A stretch of 64,000 bases of DNA from an uncultured Bacilli bacterium (GCA_934119965.1 CAKOTA010000005.1:15408-79407); one strand, 5' to 3'; counted from the first letter of the stretch, positions 32,082 through 41,577 are shown. The notes: a model not told the origin generated them from the sequence alone. A program made the numbers and translations.

Positions 32082-32106
32082 AAAAAAGAGATTAATTAAT
32101 CTCTTA
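32082..32106 (-). terminator. Terminator after hup
   Basis: GAGATT/AATCTC stem overlapping the hup stop codon, followed by eight T on the minus strand. Confidence 0.85.
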
Positions 32107-32370
32107 GTTTAATGCATCTTTTAATTTAGATCCTGCTTTAATTGTAACAGCAGTTCTTGCAGCAACTGGAACAGTAGCACCAGTTTTTGGATTACGAGCA
32201 GTTGTAGCTTCTTTATGTTTAGCTGTAAAAGTAACGAATCCAGTTAAAGTAACTTTACCATTTTCTTTTAATAATTTTGCTACTCCATTTGTCATAGCAT
32301 CCATAGCTCTTTTAGCGTCTGCTTTTGTTAATCCTGTTTCTTCAGCAATATAATTTACTAATTCTTGCAT
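32104..32370 (-). CDS. hup: HU family DNA-binding protein
   Basis: The 88-residue protein has the HU fold: helix-rich N-terminus (ELVNYIAEETGLTKADAKRAMDAM), V-TLTGFVTFTAKHKEATTARNPKTG with the DNA-bending arm, and a final strand and helix. The arm contains the conserved R-NP-TG. HU compacts and bends DNA. I start at 32370, where AGGAGG lies 7 bases upstream; the open frame up to 32430 is upstream sequence. Confidence 0.95.
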   Translation of the reverse strand: MQELVNYIAEETGLTKADAKRAMDAMTNGVAKLLKENGKVTLTGFVTFTAKHKEATTARNPKTGATVPVAARTAVTIKAGSKLKDALN

Positions 32371-32524
32371 AAATAACCTCCTATAATTATTGTTTAAGCA
32401 CATATCTTGCTTACACTCTAAGAATACCATTTTTAAGTATTAAAATCAATACTTTTTAATAAAAAACTACTATTTTTATTAAAATATATGTTGATATTTT
32501 TCATATAATTAAACAGGTGATTAT

Positions 32525-33682
32525 ATGAAAAAAATATTTATTATATTTGTTTTACTTTTAATTACAGGCTGCTCTAACAAACTGGAATATATAGATACTA
32601 TTGTAATTGAAAATGATGATCTTTTAGTTAATATTAATTATCCAGTAACAGGAACAGAATTAGATTTAAATATCAAAAAAGATGTAAAGAATATATATAA
32701 TAAATATAAATATCTGAATGGTGAGTTAAATATTGATTATTTATACTACAAGGTTGATAATTTTATTTCAGTTGCTCTATTTATATATGTTAATGGTGAT
32801 AATATAAATAAAAATTATGTAAAAACTTATTTCTATAATAACAAAATAAATAACATTGAAAGTTTTGTTGATATAAATAAATTAAATAGGATATTAATAA
32901 ATAAAATCAAAAATACTAGTTTAAATATAGATATAGCAAATAACTATGAATTTAGTTTTGATGATACAAATTTATATGTATATTTTAATTATGATAATAA
33001 TTATGAAACTATTGATATTCCATTGGCTAATTTAAATATATTTTTTGAAAAAGAGAAAAAGGTTATTAATGAAATAATCTTACCTAACAATGACATTAAT
33101 TATAGTGAAAAAGTAATTGCTCTTACTTTTGATGATGGTCCAAGTAAGTATACTGATGATCTAATAGAGTATTTACATCAAAATGATTGTAAAGCAACGT
33201 TTTTCATTCTAGGTAATAAAGTAAGTAATTATCAAGATACTCTAAATAAAAGTATTAGTTATGGCAATGAAATTGGAAATCATTCATATAATCACAAATG
33301 GTTAATCAAACTTAAAAAGGAAGAAATGATTAATCAAATAGAAAAAACTCAAAACCTTATTTACGAGTATACAGGTTATATTCCTACATTGATTAGACCT
33401 ACTTATGGATCTGTTAATTCAACTTTAAAAAATAGTACTAATTTAAAAATTGTATTATGGAATGTTGATACTTTAGATTGGAAATATAAAAGTGTTGACA
33501 AGATTGTAGCCAGGGCCACTAAAAATTTAAAATCTGGTAATATCATTTTAATGCATGATATTTATAAAAGAACTTATGATGCTGTTAAGAAAATTGTTCC
33601 TATTTTAAAGGAAAATGGTTATAAATGTGTTACCATAAGTGAATTGAAAGAAATTAATGATATGAGAAATTTATATGAATAA
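32525..33682 (+). CDS. Lipoprotein polysaccharide deacetylase
   Basis: The 385-residue protein has a lipobox (LLLITGCSN, Cys17). A C-terminal NodB domain has all catalytic motifs: IALTFDDGPSKYT (motif 1, Asp-Asp), GNEIGNHSYNHKW (motif 2, HxxxH), IRPTYGSVN (motif 3), TLDWK (motif 4) and IILMHDIYKRT (motif 5). It would remove acetyl groups from peptidoglycan or another surface glycan. The N-terminal 190 residues resemble a DUF3298-like beta domain. It overlaps the next small membrane protein gene by 8 bases. Confidence 0.88.
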   Translation: MKKIFIIFVLLLITGCSNKLEYIDTIVIENDDLLVNINYPVTGTELDLNIKKDVKNIYNKYKYLNGELNIDYLYYKVDNFISVALFIYVNGDNINKNYVKTYFYNNKINNIESFVDINKLNRILINKIKNTSLNIDIANNYEFSFDDTNLYVYFNYDNNYETIDIPLANLNIFFEKEKKVINEIILPNNDINYSEKVIALTFDDGPSKYTDDLIEYLHQNDCKATFFILGNKVSNYQDTLNKSISYGNEIGNHSYNHKWLIKLKKEEMINQIEKTQNLIYEYTGYIPTLIRPTYGSVNSTLKNSTNLKIVLWNVDTLDWKYKSVDKIVARATKNLKSGNIILMHDIYKRTYDAVKKIVPILKENGYKCVTISELKEINDMRNLYE

Positions 33683-34049
33683 TAAAGAAAAAAAATTATT
33701 AGAACAGCAAATGATAACTACTATTATATATTTACTTACATTATTTGTTTCACTTTCTCTTACATATAATGATATTTTAAATTTAGATGATAAATATATT
33801 TATAATGATGAACTTGCCGAAAAAATAGGTATCACTAATAGAACTATTGTTTTAGTTCTTACTCTGTCATATTTATATATTAATTATCAAAATAGAGAAA
33901 TAGCAAAATCAAAGAAAAAAGACTTGAAATTTTCAAATCTTCAATTAACAGCTAGTTCTTTATCTACTATTGCTGCTATTATCGTTCTATATGTTGTTAT
34001 AAGTAGTGGTAAATACACTGTTATAAGTGCGGGAAATCCTAATTTATAA
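33675..34049 (+). CDS. Small membrane protein after the deacetylase
   Basis: The 124-residue protein has three hydrophobic segments (about residues 13-32, 56-72 and 92-112) and short charged loops. No family is recognised. Its ATG lies inside the end of the deacetylase gene, so the two form an operon. A role in wall modification is possible only by association. Confidence 0.6.
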   Translation: MNNKEKKLLEQQMITTIIYLLTLFVSLSLTYNDILNLDDKYIYNDELAEKIGITNRTIVLVLTLSYLYINYQNREIAKSKKKDLKFSNLQLTASSLSTIAAIIVLYVVISSGKYTVISAGNPNL

Positions 34050-34052
34050 TTT

Positions 34053-34075
34053 AAAAAAAGACAGAATCTTCTGCC
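34053..34075 (-). terminator. Terminator after the SASP gene
   Basis: GGCAGAA/TTCTGTC-type stem followed by seven T on the minus strand. Confidence 0.8.
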
Positions 34076-34084
34076 CATTTTTAA

Positions 34085-34291
34085 TTATTTTGATTGGTAG
34101 TTAGAACCACTTAATTGTTGTTCAGCCATACGAACTAATCTTTTTGTGATTTCTCCACCTACAGAACCGTTAGCTCTACTTGTAGCATCTGGACCCATTG
34201 TAACACCTAATTCAGTAGCTATTTCATATTTCATTTTGTCGATAGCTTGTTTAGCACCAGGTGCAACCATTTTATTGTATTTGTTATTCAT
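34085..34291 (-). CDS. Alpha/beta-type small acid-soluble spore protein
   Basis: The 68-residue protein contains KYEIATELGVTMGPDATSRA, which holds the GPR-cleavage-like E-IA-E motif, and NGSVGGEITKRLVRMAEQQL, the two conserved blocks of alpha/beta SASPs. These coat and protect spore DNA and are degraded at germination. It is the clearest sign that the organism forms endospores. A strong AGGAGGTGAG site supports the start at 34291. A CATATTA -10-like box (34312-34318) suits forespore sigma-G, with only a weak -35. Confidence 0.95.
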   Translation of the reverse strand: MNNKYNKMVAPGAKQAIDKMKYEIATELGVTMGPDATSRANGSVGGEITKRLVRMAEQQLSGSNYQSK

Positions 34292-34361
34292 TGTACTCAC
34301 CTCCTGTACATTAATATGATGTACGGATGTGACAAATAAATACATTTTTTTAATTGGTAAT

Positions 34362-35540
34362 TTATAGCAATTCGCTATAATTTTTTTTATCCAATTCTGT
34401 TATTACTTCTATATTATTAATACATTCATCGATTAAAGTTTCATAATCGAAGTTTGTTTCATATAATAAACATTTGTCTAATTCTGGATTAATTACTGGA
34501 TGTTTTGGTAGAAATATTGTACAACAATCTTCATATGGTAAAATACTTGTTTCATATGTATTTATTTTATTTGCTATATCAATTATTTCTAATTTATCCA
34601 TACAAGCAACTGGTCTAATTACTGGTAAATTAGTTACATTATTTATAACTATCATACTTGATAATGTTTGTGAAGCTACTTGTCCAATAGATTCACCATT
34701 AATTATTATTTTTAAGTTATTTTTTATACATAATTTATGAGCTATACGATACATCATTCTTCGCATTATGGTAATAATATAATTATCAGGTACATTTTTA
34801 TATATTGCTTCTTGTAATTTTGTAAAAGGTACAACATTTACTTTTATATTACCTGAATATTCATTAATAATGCGCGCTAATTCAATTACTTTATTTTTAG
34901 CTTCAACACTAGTATGTGGAGGAGATTCAAAATATAAACATTCTAAATCAACGCCTCTTTTTAATGATAAGTATCCAGCAACTGGTGAATCTATTCCACC
35001 ACTTAACATTAGTAAACCTTTACCTTGAACGCCAACAGGATAACCACCAATTCCCTTGATTTCATCTAAGTAAATAAATGTTCCTTCCATTCTAATTTCA
35101 ATATGAATATTAATGTCTGGATTATGAACATCAACTTTTAGATTTGTATTTTTTAAAACGAATCCACCTATTACATTATTAAAATCCATACTACTTATTT
35201 CAAATCTTTTGTCAGCTCTTTTAGTAATTACTTTAAATGTTTTATTAGATTCATTTTTTATTAATTCTAATACTTTGGATTTTATTTCATCAGTATTATT
35301 ATTTACTTTATGTGCGACTACTATACCATGTATTCCAAATACTTTTTTCAATTTATTTACGACTTGATTTAAGTCTTCATTGGAACATTCAATATACATT
35401 CTTACTCGATCTTTTGTTATTTTTATATCAAAATCTTTTAAGATTTTTTTAATATTGTTATCTAATATTTGAATGAATAACTTTCTATTTGCTTTTTTTG
35501 TTGTTAATTCTCCATATTTAATCATTATCAATTTATTCAT
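34362..35540 (-). CDS. thiI: tRNA 4-thiouridine synthetase ThiI
   Basis: The 392-residue protein has an N-terminal ferredoxin-like region and a THUMP domain (VRMYIE, GIHGIVVAHKV). The PP-loop follows: LLMLSGGIDSPVAGYLSLKRG near residue 178. YFESPPHTS, NGESIGQVASQT and RPVACMDKLEIIDIA complete the adenylation domain. The C-terminal rhodanese domain of E. coli ThiI is absent, as is normal in Firmicutes. It needs a cysteine desulfurase (NifZ/IscS type), which is not adjacent. AGGTGATTTT precedes the ATG. Confidence 0.94.
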   Translation of the reverse strand: MNKLIMIKYGELTTKKANRKLFIQILDNNIKKILKDFDIKITKDRVRMYIECSNEDLNQVVNKLKKVFGIHGIVVAHKVNNNTDEIKSKVLELIKNESNKTFKVITKRADKRFEISSMDFNNVIGGFVLKNTNLKVDVHNPDINIHIEIRMEGTFIYLDEIKGIGGYPVGVQGKGLLMLSGGIDSPVAGYLSLKRGVDLECLYFESPPHTSVEAKNKVIELARIINEYSGNIKVNVVPFTKLQEAIYKNVPDNYIITIMRRMMYRIAHKLCIKNNLKIIINGESIGQVASQTLSSMIVINNVTNLPVIRPVACMDKLEIIDIANKINTYETSILPYEDCCTIFLPKHPVINPELDKCLLYETNFDYETLIDECINNIEVITELDKKNYSELL

Positions 35541-35655
35541 AAAATCACCTGTTAAAATTATACATTAATTAGTTTTTTAAATCAATAAAAAAGCATTTGA
35601 TTAATATTCAAATGTTCTTTTAATATCAATACGATATCCACTTTTATATTTTTCT

Positions 35656-36558
35656 CTATCTTCCTAATTTTAAACCAAGTTGAATACCATCTTCAATAGT
35701 TTCTTTAGAAATAGGAATTCTATTTTTATGATTTATTAAAATATTGGGATCTTTTTCTTCTATTTTCTTATAATATGTTATTCGCCTAAATTCATTTTCT
35801 AGTAAATGAATATAAGAACTAAAATCAATTGAAATCAGTTCCCTAGCAGCTATAAGATGCATTCTTTTTAATGTATTTTCAATCGTATGAGGTTCTTCAT
35901 CATATTCTTTTTCTAAAATGAAATCTCCACCTCCGATTTTACAGGCTGCTAATCCTAAATTTTCATCTTGATTGTATAACATAACTAAATTAGCTATCAT
36001 CGCTTTACAAATTGTATATGTATCTTCAGTATTATATAAATCAAATCTATAACTTGGATTAGGTACATAAGCTCCATAACCTAGTTCAGAAGAAGCAATA
36101 CATCTTGCTTGATAAATATATGGTGTTAAAAAAGCTTCTCTATATCCATTAGAAAAATAATTCGTTGGACATACTATCAAATCAGGATTTCTTTTTGCAA
36201 GCATATTCAAATTTTCGTATTCTTTTTTTACAGTGCCAAATTCAACATTTGGTTGTCCTACCAATAAAGTTCTTTTGTAGCCAAGTTCATCAATGACATA
36301 TACCAATTCTGTATCACCATAATTAATAAAATTTATATTAAAAACATCATTGAATTCTTTAGGATGGTTTACTACAACCCAGTTTAAAAATTCTTCTGTT
36401 TTTAAAAATTCCTCTCCACGATTTTGATGTTCACCAATATTATGGTAAATATAGCCATTATCTGGAATACCTAATTTTTCTTGTTCATCTATTTCTAAAT
36501 TTAGATAATTACGTAGTAGATTTTCAATAAGTTCTTTTTTATTCGAATAATTTTCCAT
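35656..36558 (-). CDS. Hypothetical protein, possibly kinase-like
   Basis: The 300-residue soluble protein has a beta-rich N-terminal half (ELVYVIDELGYKRTLLVGQP, where Lys could be nucleotide-binding), a helix with E-N-LNMLAKRNPDLIV, then a hinge-like EAFLTPYIYQARCIAS. A helical C-lobe follows with LGLAACKIGGGDFILEKEYD. The order loosely recalls aminoglycoside-phosphotransferase/kinase folds, but HxD and DxD motifs are not clean. I cannot assign a function. It is a single-gene unit with CGGAG upstream. Confidence 0.45.
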   Translation of the reverse strand: MENYSNKKELIENLLRNYLNLEIDEQEKLGIPDNGYIYHNIGEHQNRGEEFLKTEEFLNWVVVNHPKEFNDVFNINFINYGDTELVYVIDELGYKRTLLVGQPNVEFGTVKKEYENLNMLAKRNPDLIVCPTNYFSNGYREAFLTPYIYQARCIASSELGYGAYVPNPSYRFDLYNTEDTYTICKAMIANLVMLYNQDENLGLAACKIGGGDFILEKEYDEEPHTIENTLKRMHLIAARELISIDFSSYIHLLENEFRRITYYKKIEEKDPNILINHKNRIPISKETIEDGIQLGLKLGR

Positions 36559-36661
36559 ACTAAATCTCCGTTTCTAGTGTAAATTTGAGAATACTATGTA
36601 CAAATTTTCTAAATCGTCATAATTCATTTTAGAAATTGATGACTATTATAACACATTTATT

Positions 36662-36706
36662 AGTATAATAAAACTCGAACCTTAAATAAATTTTAAAAGT
36701 CCGAGT
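36662..36706 (-). terminator. Terminator after tRNA-Leu
   Basis: AACTCGGAC and GTTCGAGTT arms flank an A/T-rich centre and lead into a T-rich tail on the minus strand. Confidence 0.6.
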
Positions 36707-36718
36707 TTTTTATCAATA

Positions 36719-36804
36719 TGGTACCGGCCAAGGGACTTGAACCCTCACGATATTGCTACCAATGGATTTTGAATCCATCGCGTCTACCATTCCGCCAGAC
36801 CGGT
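36719..36804 (-). tRNA. tRNA-Leu (anticodon CAA)
   Basis: The 86-nt cloverleaf on the minus strand starts ACCGGTC and ends GGCCGGTA-CCA, with the CCA encoded. The anticodon arm is ATGGA-TTCAAAA-TCCAT, giving CAA (reads UUG). The long variable arm (TGGTAGCAATATCGTGA region) marks a class II tRNA, and the T arm has GGTTCAAGTCC. A TATAAT box preceded by TG (36813-36818) lies just upstream. Confidence 0.96.
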
Positions 36805-36832
36805 ATATAAAGATTATAGCACATAACTATAA

Positions 36833-37387
36833 TTAATTCAATTCTTTATATTTAGATTCAAACAAATCTTTTTCAGTATCTTCTACTTCTGTTTCTTCTA
36901 TTTTAGGTAAATCTTCAATACTTTTTAATCCAAAATAATCTAAAAAATTTTCTGTAACATTATATAATATTGGTCGACCTGGTTTATCAGATCTTCCAAC
37001 ATCTTTTATTAAATTTTTAAGTAATAATTTTCTTACTAAATGACTACTATTAATTCCTCTTATTTCATCAATTTCTATTCTTGTAACTGGTCCATTATAA
37101 GCTATGATTGCTAAAGTTTCTAAAGCCGCATTACTTAATAATGAATTTGCTTCTTCATCAACTAATTTTTCGTAATATTTTTTATGTTCAGGTTTAGTGG
37201 TTAATTTTATTCTTTTACCAAACAACTCAACATTTAATCCTCTTTCACTACTACTATAATTATCTATAAGTTCTCTGATTAATTCTTTTAATTCTTCATC
37301 AGTTATTTCAAGAATATTTTTTATAGTTTCTAATTCTATTCCTTCATCACCGGATATAAATAGTAAACCCTCTAAAACTGCTATCAT
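36833..37387 (-). CDS. scpB: Segregation and condensation protein B
   Basis: The 184-residue protein has two winged-helix domains: LEGLLFISGDEGIELETIKNIL at the start and LSNAALETLAIIAYNGPVTRIEIDEIRG near residue 85, then LLKNLIKDVGRSDKPGRPILYNVT. This is the ScpB pattern. It binds SMC with ScpA to form the condensin complex. The start overlaps the scpA stop by 4 bases (ATGA), the usual scpAB order. GAGGTGAAGA supports the start. Confidence 0.94.
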   Translation of the reverse strand: MIAVLEGLLFISGDEGIELETIKNILEITDEELKELIRELIDNYSSSERGLNVELFGKRIKLTTKPEHKKYYEKLVDEEANSLLSNAALETLAIIAYNGPVTRIEIDEIRGINSSHLVRKLLLKNLIKDVGRSDKPGRPILYNVTENFLDYFGLKSIEDLPKIEETEVEDTEKDLFESKYKELN

Positions 37388-38109
37388 TCTTCACCTCTTA
37401 ATGAAAGAATTATTTTACTAAAATTATTATCTTGTGTTATTTTTAATTCTTGTCTTTTAGCAAGTGTTAAAATTGATAAAAATGTTACAACAATATAATC
37501 TTTGTTAACTTCTTCAAATAATTCTTCAAATTCTATTTTTTTCTTTTGTTTTAAAATATTTCTAATTTCAGTACTTCTTTCACCTACGGAATATTCTTTT
37601 TTTGTAATCTTTGTATTTAAAGGTTGCTCCAATTTCTTTCTTTCTAGGAACTTATTAAAGGCATTCATTAAATCTTCAATACCAATATCGCCTAAGTCAA
37701 TATTTTCTTCTACTATTTTAAAATGACTTAAATCGCTTGGATCTTTACTAAACACTTGTTTTCTATCCATTTCTAGTTGTTTGAATTCCGGTAATTTCTC
37801 TTTATATTGTTTATATTCAATTAACCTTCTAATTAATTTTTCTCTTGGATCTTCTTCATATTCATCTTCTTCTATTTCTTGTTTTGGCAATAATATAGAA
37901 GATTTCATTTCAATAAGTTCAGCTGCCATTATTAAATATTCGCTAGCAATATCTAAATCTAATTTTTCCATTTCATTTATGTAATCTAAATATTGTTTAG
38001 TTATTTCTTCAATGCTTATATCACAAATATTAATATCTGATTTTTTTATTAAATGAAGTAATAAATCCATTGGACCTTCAAATTCATTAATCATTATTTT
38101 ATAATCCAT
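37384..38109 (-). CDS. scpA: Segregation and condensation protein A (kleisin)
   Basis: The 241-residue kleisin begins MDYKIMINEFEGPMDLLLHL, the conserved N-terminal SMC-neck-binding region. It continues with ICDISIEEITKQYLDYI and a Glu-rich linker, and ends in a winged helix (FLSILTLAKRQELKITQ). ScpA bridges SMC heads and binds ScpB. I use the ATG at 38109 with AAGGA upstream; a GTG three codons earlier lies too close to the ribosome-binding site. Confidence 0.94.
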   Translation of the reverse strand: MDYKIMINEFEGPMDLLLHLIKKSDINICDISIEEITKQYLDYINEMEKLDLDIASEYLIMAAELIEMKSSILLPKQEIEEDEYEEDPREKLIRRLIEYKQYKEKLPEFKQLEMDRKQVFSKDPSDLSHFKIVEENIDLGDIGIEDLMNAFNKFLERKKLEQPLNTKITKKEYSVGERSTEIRNILKQKKKIEFEELFEEVNKDYIVVTFLSILTLAKRQELKITQDNNFSKIILSLRGEE

Positions 38110-38229
38110 AAGTTTCACATCCTTAATAATTATAACATAATTTTTATTTTTTTTACATATTCATTTTCTTTTATATCGTTAAATTTCTTATTATTTTAAT
38201 TATATGTTATAATCTATTTGGTGAATGAA

Positions 38230-38532
38230 ATGAAAAAATTTAATATGATAGATGAAGAATTTATTTGTGAAAATTGTGGTAAAAATGTTCCAAAATCTAA
38301 TTATACAGCTAGAGACCATTGTCCTCATTGCTTATATTCTAAACACGTAGATATTAATCCTGGTGATAGATTGAATGATTGTCTTGGATTATTGGAACCA
38401 ATTGGGATTGAAAAATTTAAAAATACATATAAAATTATATACAAATGTGAAAAGTGTAAAAAATTACATAAAAACATTATGGCTAATGACGATAATATGG
38501 ATTTAATAATTAATTTATCAATAAAAAAATAG
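38230..38532 (+). CDS. RNHCP-domain zinc protein
   Basis: The 100-residue protein has an N-terminal zinc ribbon (FICENCGKNV), then RDHCPHCLYSKHVDINPGDR, the RNHCP-like motif with DHCPHC, and a third C-x2-C in YKCEKCKKLH. The family is common in Firmicutes and probably binds nucleic acid; its role is unknown. The start at 38230 follows GGTGA. It is divergent from scpA and ends at a bidirectional terminator. Confidence 0.85.
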   Translation: MKKFNMIDEEFICENCGKNVPKSNYTARDHCPHCLYSKHVDINPGDRLNDCLGLLEPIGIEKFKNTYKIIYKCEKCKKLHKNIMANDDNMDLIINLSIKK

Positions 38533-38555
38533 GCTTTGCCTATTTTTTATAATGC
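38530..38555. terminator. Bidirectional terminator
   Basis: AATAGGC/GCCTATT stem with a 3-base loop and A and T tracts on either side, between RNHCP and the tail-anchored protein gene. Confidence 0.85.
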
Positions 38556-38912
38556 TATAAGTGGTATTAATATAATTATTATTAATAAAAATAATCCTAA
38601 CATTAATACTTTCATTAATGATTTATTTCCCTTCAAATCAACTTTAATGTCTTTAGGATCTATTTGTTCTGGCTCTTCCTCTTCTTTATTTAAATTTACT
38701 TTAGCACTTGGATTTTCATTAATTTCTGTATCTATCTTTTTATCTTCAATTTTTCGATTATTAACTATATCATCATAGGTTTCAACAGGTGCTTCTTCAT
38801 ACATTGGTTCTAATGGAACTGGTTTAACTTCTTGTTTTGCTTTTTCCATTTCTTCCTTTATATTTGAAAAATCTAATTCTTCTGTATATCCGTTTTCTAA
38901 ATTATTGTTCAT
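38547..38912 (-). CDS. Tail-anchored acidic membrane protein
   Basis: The 121-residue protein has a long acidic, probably disordered N-terminal part rich in Glu, Pro and Lys. A single C-terminal hydrophobic helix (SLMKVLMLGLFLLIIIILIPL) ends the protein. It lies 12 bases after ezrA with a GGGAGG site, so it is an operon partner. No family is recognised. A role at the division site is suggested only by that linkage. Confidence 0.6.
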   Translation of the reverse strand: MNNNLENGYTEELDFSNIKEEMEKAKQEVKPVPLEPMYEEAPVETYDDIVNNRKIEDKKIDTEINENPSAKVNLNKEEEEPEQIDPKDIKVDLKGNKSLMKVLMLGLFLLIIIILIPLIAL

Positions 38913-38924
38913 ACTTTCCTCCCT

Positions 38925-40643
38925 TTAATTTCCTTTAGAATATAAATTTAATAATTTATCATATATTCCAGGTTCTACTTTATTTAGTGAATTAATTGTT
39001 ATTTCTAATGATTTTTGATATTCTCCATTATAAAATAGCTTCTCAGAATAAGTTAAATACTTGTCTAATTCTTCTTCACTACTTCTATATCTATTTCCAT
39101 AGACTATAGCCATTTCAGCAAACATAGCAGTTCTCATCATTTCTTTTGTTGTTTTAAATAATTTAAGAACTAAATCACGAGCAGTATCCACTCTTGTATT
39201 TAAAACATCAATTGTTATTGGTTTCTTATCCAATTCTTTAATAATTTCTTTAATGGCAGTTTGAGCTTCACTTAATTCAACAAAATAAGTTTTAGGAATA
39301 ACTGGTAAGTTATATTCTCTAATTTTATTTTTAGAATCATGAAGAATAATTTTAATTTCCTCCAATTGTTGTCTTGCTCTTATTTCATCATCTTTCATAC
39401 TACCAATAGAATTTAATACCATATCTACTCTTTCCTCAGAATTTGCTAACTTAAGTGATAAATTTTCTATTTCTTTAGTTAGTTTAGAATAAGCAAATGT
39501 GTTATTTCCAGTATGATCATTTAATACTTTATAATCATTATTTAAATTTTCAACATCAATTCTTACTTGTTCTAATATATCTATTTCTTCTGGTTTTAAA
39601 TTATAAACAGCTTTTATTTCATCTAATTGGTTAAATAATTCTGTCATCAAACGATTATTTTTCTTAAGTTTTTTCTCAAATACAATACTTGTTTCTTCAT
39701 ATGTTTTTTTGTCAACTTTTTCTTTTTCAAAATCTGTAAATACTGAATCAAAATAATCAGATAATACTTTCAATTCAAATAAGCTATCTTCTAAGTTTAA
39801 CACATTAGCTCTATCTTTGATATCGTCAATTTTTTTATTTGCTTCATCTATATTATACTCAATATTTAAATAATCTAACGGATATCCTTCTTCTGTCATC
39901 TGATCATATTCTTCTTTTATATCAGATATTTTTTTAGGTAATACTGTATTAACCATTAAATAGATACTTGGTAATTCTTCAAGTACAATTTCCATATGTT
40001 TTAACATTTCATCAATTGATTTTACAACATTTGGAACTTCTGTATATTCATTATTTTCCATTAAAGTTTCAAAGCTCTCAAATCTTGTAGCAATATTCTC
40101 AAATTGTAAATCTATTGGTTCACTATATTCGCCAAACTCTGATTTTGTTTCTTTATACTTATCATATAAATCACGATATTTTCCTTTTAAACTAGTAATT
40201 ATTGCTCTATTTCTTTCTTCACTTGTTGTTATTTCTTTTATTTCATTAAGCAAGAATTCACTATTAGTTCTTACTTTATATATTTCCATTTCAAGTTTAG
40301 CAATTTTATAAATTGTATCTTTATAATCTTGTTGTGATAGTGAGTAATTAGCATCCAATAACATATCAGTTATTTTAGGAATTTGATTAGTTCTAATTAC
40401 ATCTAATCTATCTTTCCATTTATTATACATTGTTTCTAATTTTTCGTTTTTAACTAATGATTCTACTTTAGTAAGTTCTGGAATTATTGGTGAACTATCA
40501 ATTTTATTTTTTTCGATTTCAAGATTTGATAATTGTTTTTTAATTTTTGCTGTTTTTTTCTTTTGAAGTAATATTAATACTGTTACTATTAATATTAAAG
40601 CTAAAATCATCAAGGATATAATTGATATTATAATTGTATCCAC
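38925..40643 (-). CDS. ezrA: Septation ring formation regulator EzrA
   Basis: The 572-residue protein has one N-terminal transmembrane helix, followed by a long series of spectrin-like helical repeats rich in Glu, Lys and Leu. Typical EzrA blocks include LETMYNKWKDRLDVIRTNQIPKI-type text near residue 55 and AEMAIVYGNRYRS near the C-terminus. EzrA modulates FtsZ assembly and links it to wall synthesis in Bacilli. I use the GTG at 40643, 5 bases after GAGGTGG; another GTG three codons upstream is possible. Confidence 0.9.
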   Translation of the reverse strand: MDTIIISIISLMILALILIVTVLILLQKKKTAKIKKQLSNLEIEKNKIDSSPIIPELTKVESLVKNEKLETMYNKWKDRLDVIRTNQIPKITDMLLDANYSLSQQDYKDTIYKIAKLEMEIYKVRTNSEFLLNEIKEITTSEERNRAIITSLKGKYRDLYDKYKETKSEFGEYSEPIDLQFENIATRFESFETLMENNEYTEVPNVVKSIDEMLKHMEIVLEELPSIYLMVNTVLPKKISDIKEEYDQMTEEGYPLDYLNIEYNIDEANKKIDDIKDRANVLNLEDSLFELKVLSDYFDSVFTDFEKEKVDKKTYEETSIVFEKKLKKNNRLMTELFNQLDEIKAVYNLKPEEIDILEQVRIDVENLNNDYKVLNDHTGNNTFAYSKLTKEIENLSLKLANSEERVDMVLNSIGSMKDDEIRARQQLEEIKIILHDSKNKIREYNLPVIPKTYFVELSEAQTAIKEIIKELDKKPITIDVLNTRVDTARDLVLKLFKTTKEMMRTAMFAEMAIVYGNRYRSSEEELDKYLTYSEKLFYNGEYQKSLEITINSLNKVEPGIYDKLLNLYSKGN

Positions 40644-40785
40644 TAGAACCACCTCGTTATTATAATTTTACCACAAATTGTGTTTTTTTTACATATTTTT
40701 TATTCTTATTATATAGTTATTGTATCATATTTTATTTTTTTTGTACATTTTAATTTAAAATTTCATATAATTATGTAGTTAACGC

Positions 40786-40975
40786 TTGACTTATAAGGGG
40801 AAAATATATATAATTATAGGTGCTTAAAACGTTGGCAGCGTTATTTTGAAAATTGTAATGTGTTTATTACCCTGTGGGTTATTGTGTAGCTTTAGCTGCA
40901 AAGTGAAGATATTAAAATAAACACCCTACAGTTTGGCAAGATAACCTTTATGTTTAGGCAGAAAGGAGAGATTTT
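40786..40975 (+). promoter_or_regulatory. rpsD promoter and structured S4 leader
   Basis: TTGACT (40786-40791), 17 bp, TATAAT (40809-40814) is followed by about 155 nt of untranslated leader. The leader contains several complementary stretches (AACGTTGGCAGCGTT, GTAGCTTTAGCTGC, ACCCTGTGGGT) and ends with AGAAAGGAGAG before the rpsD ATG. Its place and size match the S4-binding autoregulatory leader of rpsD in Firmicutes, where excess S4 represses its own translation. The match to that family was judged by context, not by alignment. Confidence 0.75.
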
Positions 40976-41575
40976 ATGTCAAGATATACTGGTTCTACTT
41001 ATAGAAAATCACGTAGACTTGGTTTTTCTGTTTTAGAAAACGGAAAAGAATTAGCAAGAAGACCATATGCACCTGGTCAACACGGATCTGATCGTAAAAA
41101 GGTTTCTGATTATGGTGTTCAATTACAAGAAAAACAAAAAGTTAGATTTATGTATGGTCTAAATGAAAAACAATTTAGAAAAATATTTGATGAAGCTGGT
41201 AAGATGAAAGGTGTTCATGGTGAAAACTTCTTAAGATTACTAGAAAGTCGTCTAGATAACTTAGTTTATCGTATCGGTTTTTCTACTACAAGAAAAGGTG
41301 CTAGACAACTTGTTAACCACGGACATATTACTGTAAATGGTAAAAAAGTTGATATTCCTTCTTACAGAGTTAAACCTGGTGATGTAATCAGTGTTAAAGA
41401 TTCTGATAAAGAATTAGCAATTATTAAATCTTCATTAGAAGCTACTCATAACAGAGTTGAATATGTTACTTATGATGATAAAAAAATGGTTGCTACTTAT
41501 GTTAGATATCCTGAAAGAAGCGAATTAAATGCTGATATCAATGAATCATTAATTGTTGAATTCTACAACAGATAA
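40976..41575 (+). CDS. rpsD: Small ribosomal subunit protein uS4
   Basis: The 199-residue protein starts MSRYTGSTYRKSRRLGFS and includes the central LESRLDNLVYRIGF and the S4 RNA-binding domain ARQLVNHGHITVNGKKVDIPSYRVKPGDVI. S4 nucleates 30S assembly. The N-terminal zinc-finger cysteines of some S4 proteins are absent (C-minus form). It is monocistronic with its own leader and a strong terminator. Confidence 0.97.
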   Translation: MSRYTGSTYRKSRRLGFSVLENGKELARRPYAPGQHGSDRKKVSDYGVQLQEKQKVRFMYGLNEKQFRKIFDEAGKMKGVHGENFLRLLESRLDNLVYRIGFSTTRKGARQLVNHGHITVNGKKVDIPSYRVKPGDVISVKDSDKELAIIKSSLEATHNRVEYVTYDDKKMVATYVRYPERSELNADINESLIVEFYNR

Positions 41576-41577
41576 TG

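Noticed and set aside
40815..40975. Additional tRNA or T-box in the rpsD leader
   Set aside because: No cloverleaf or T-box sequence is present; position and features fit an S4 autoregulatory leader.
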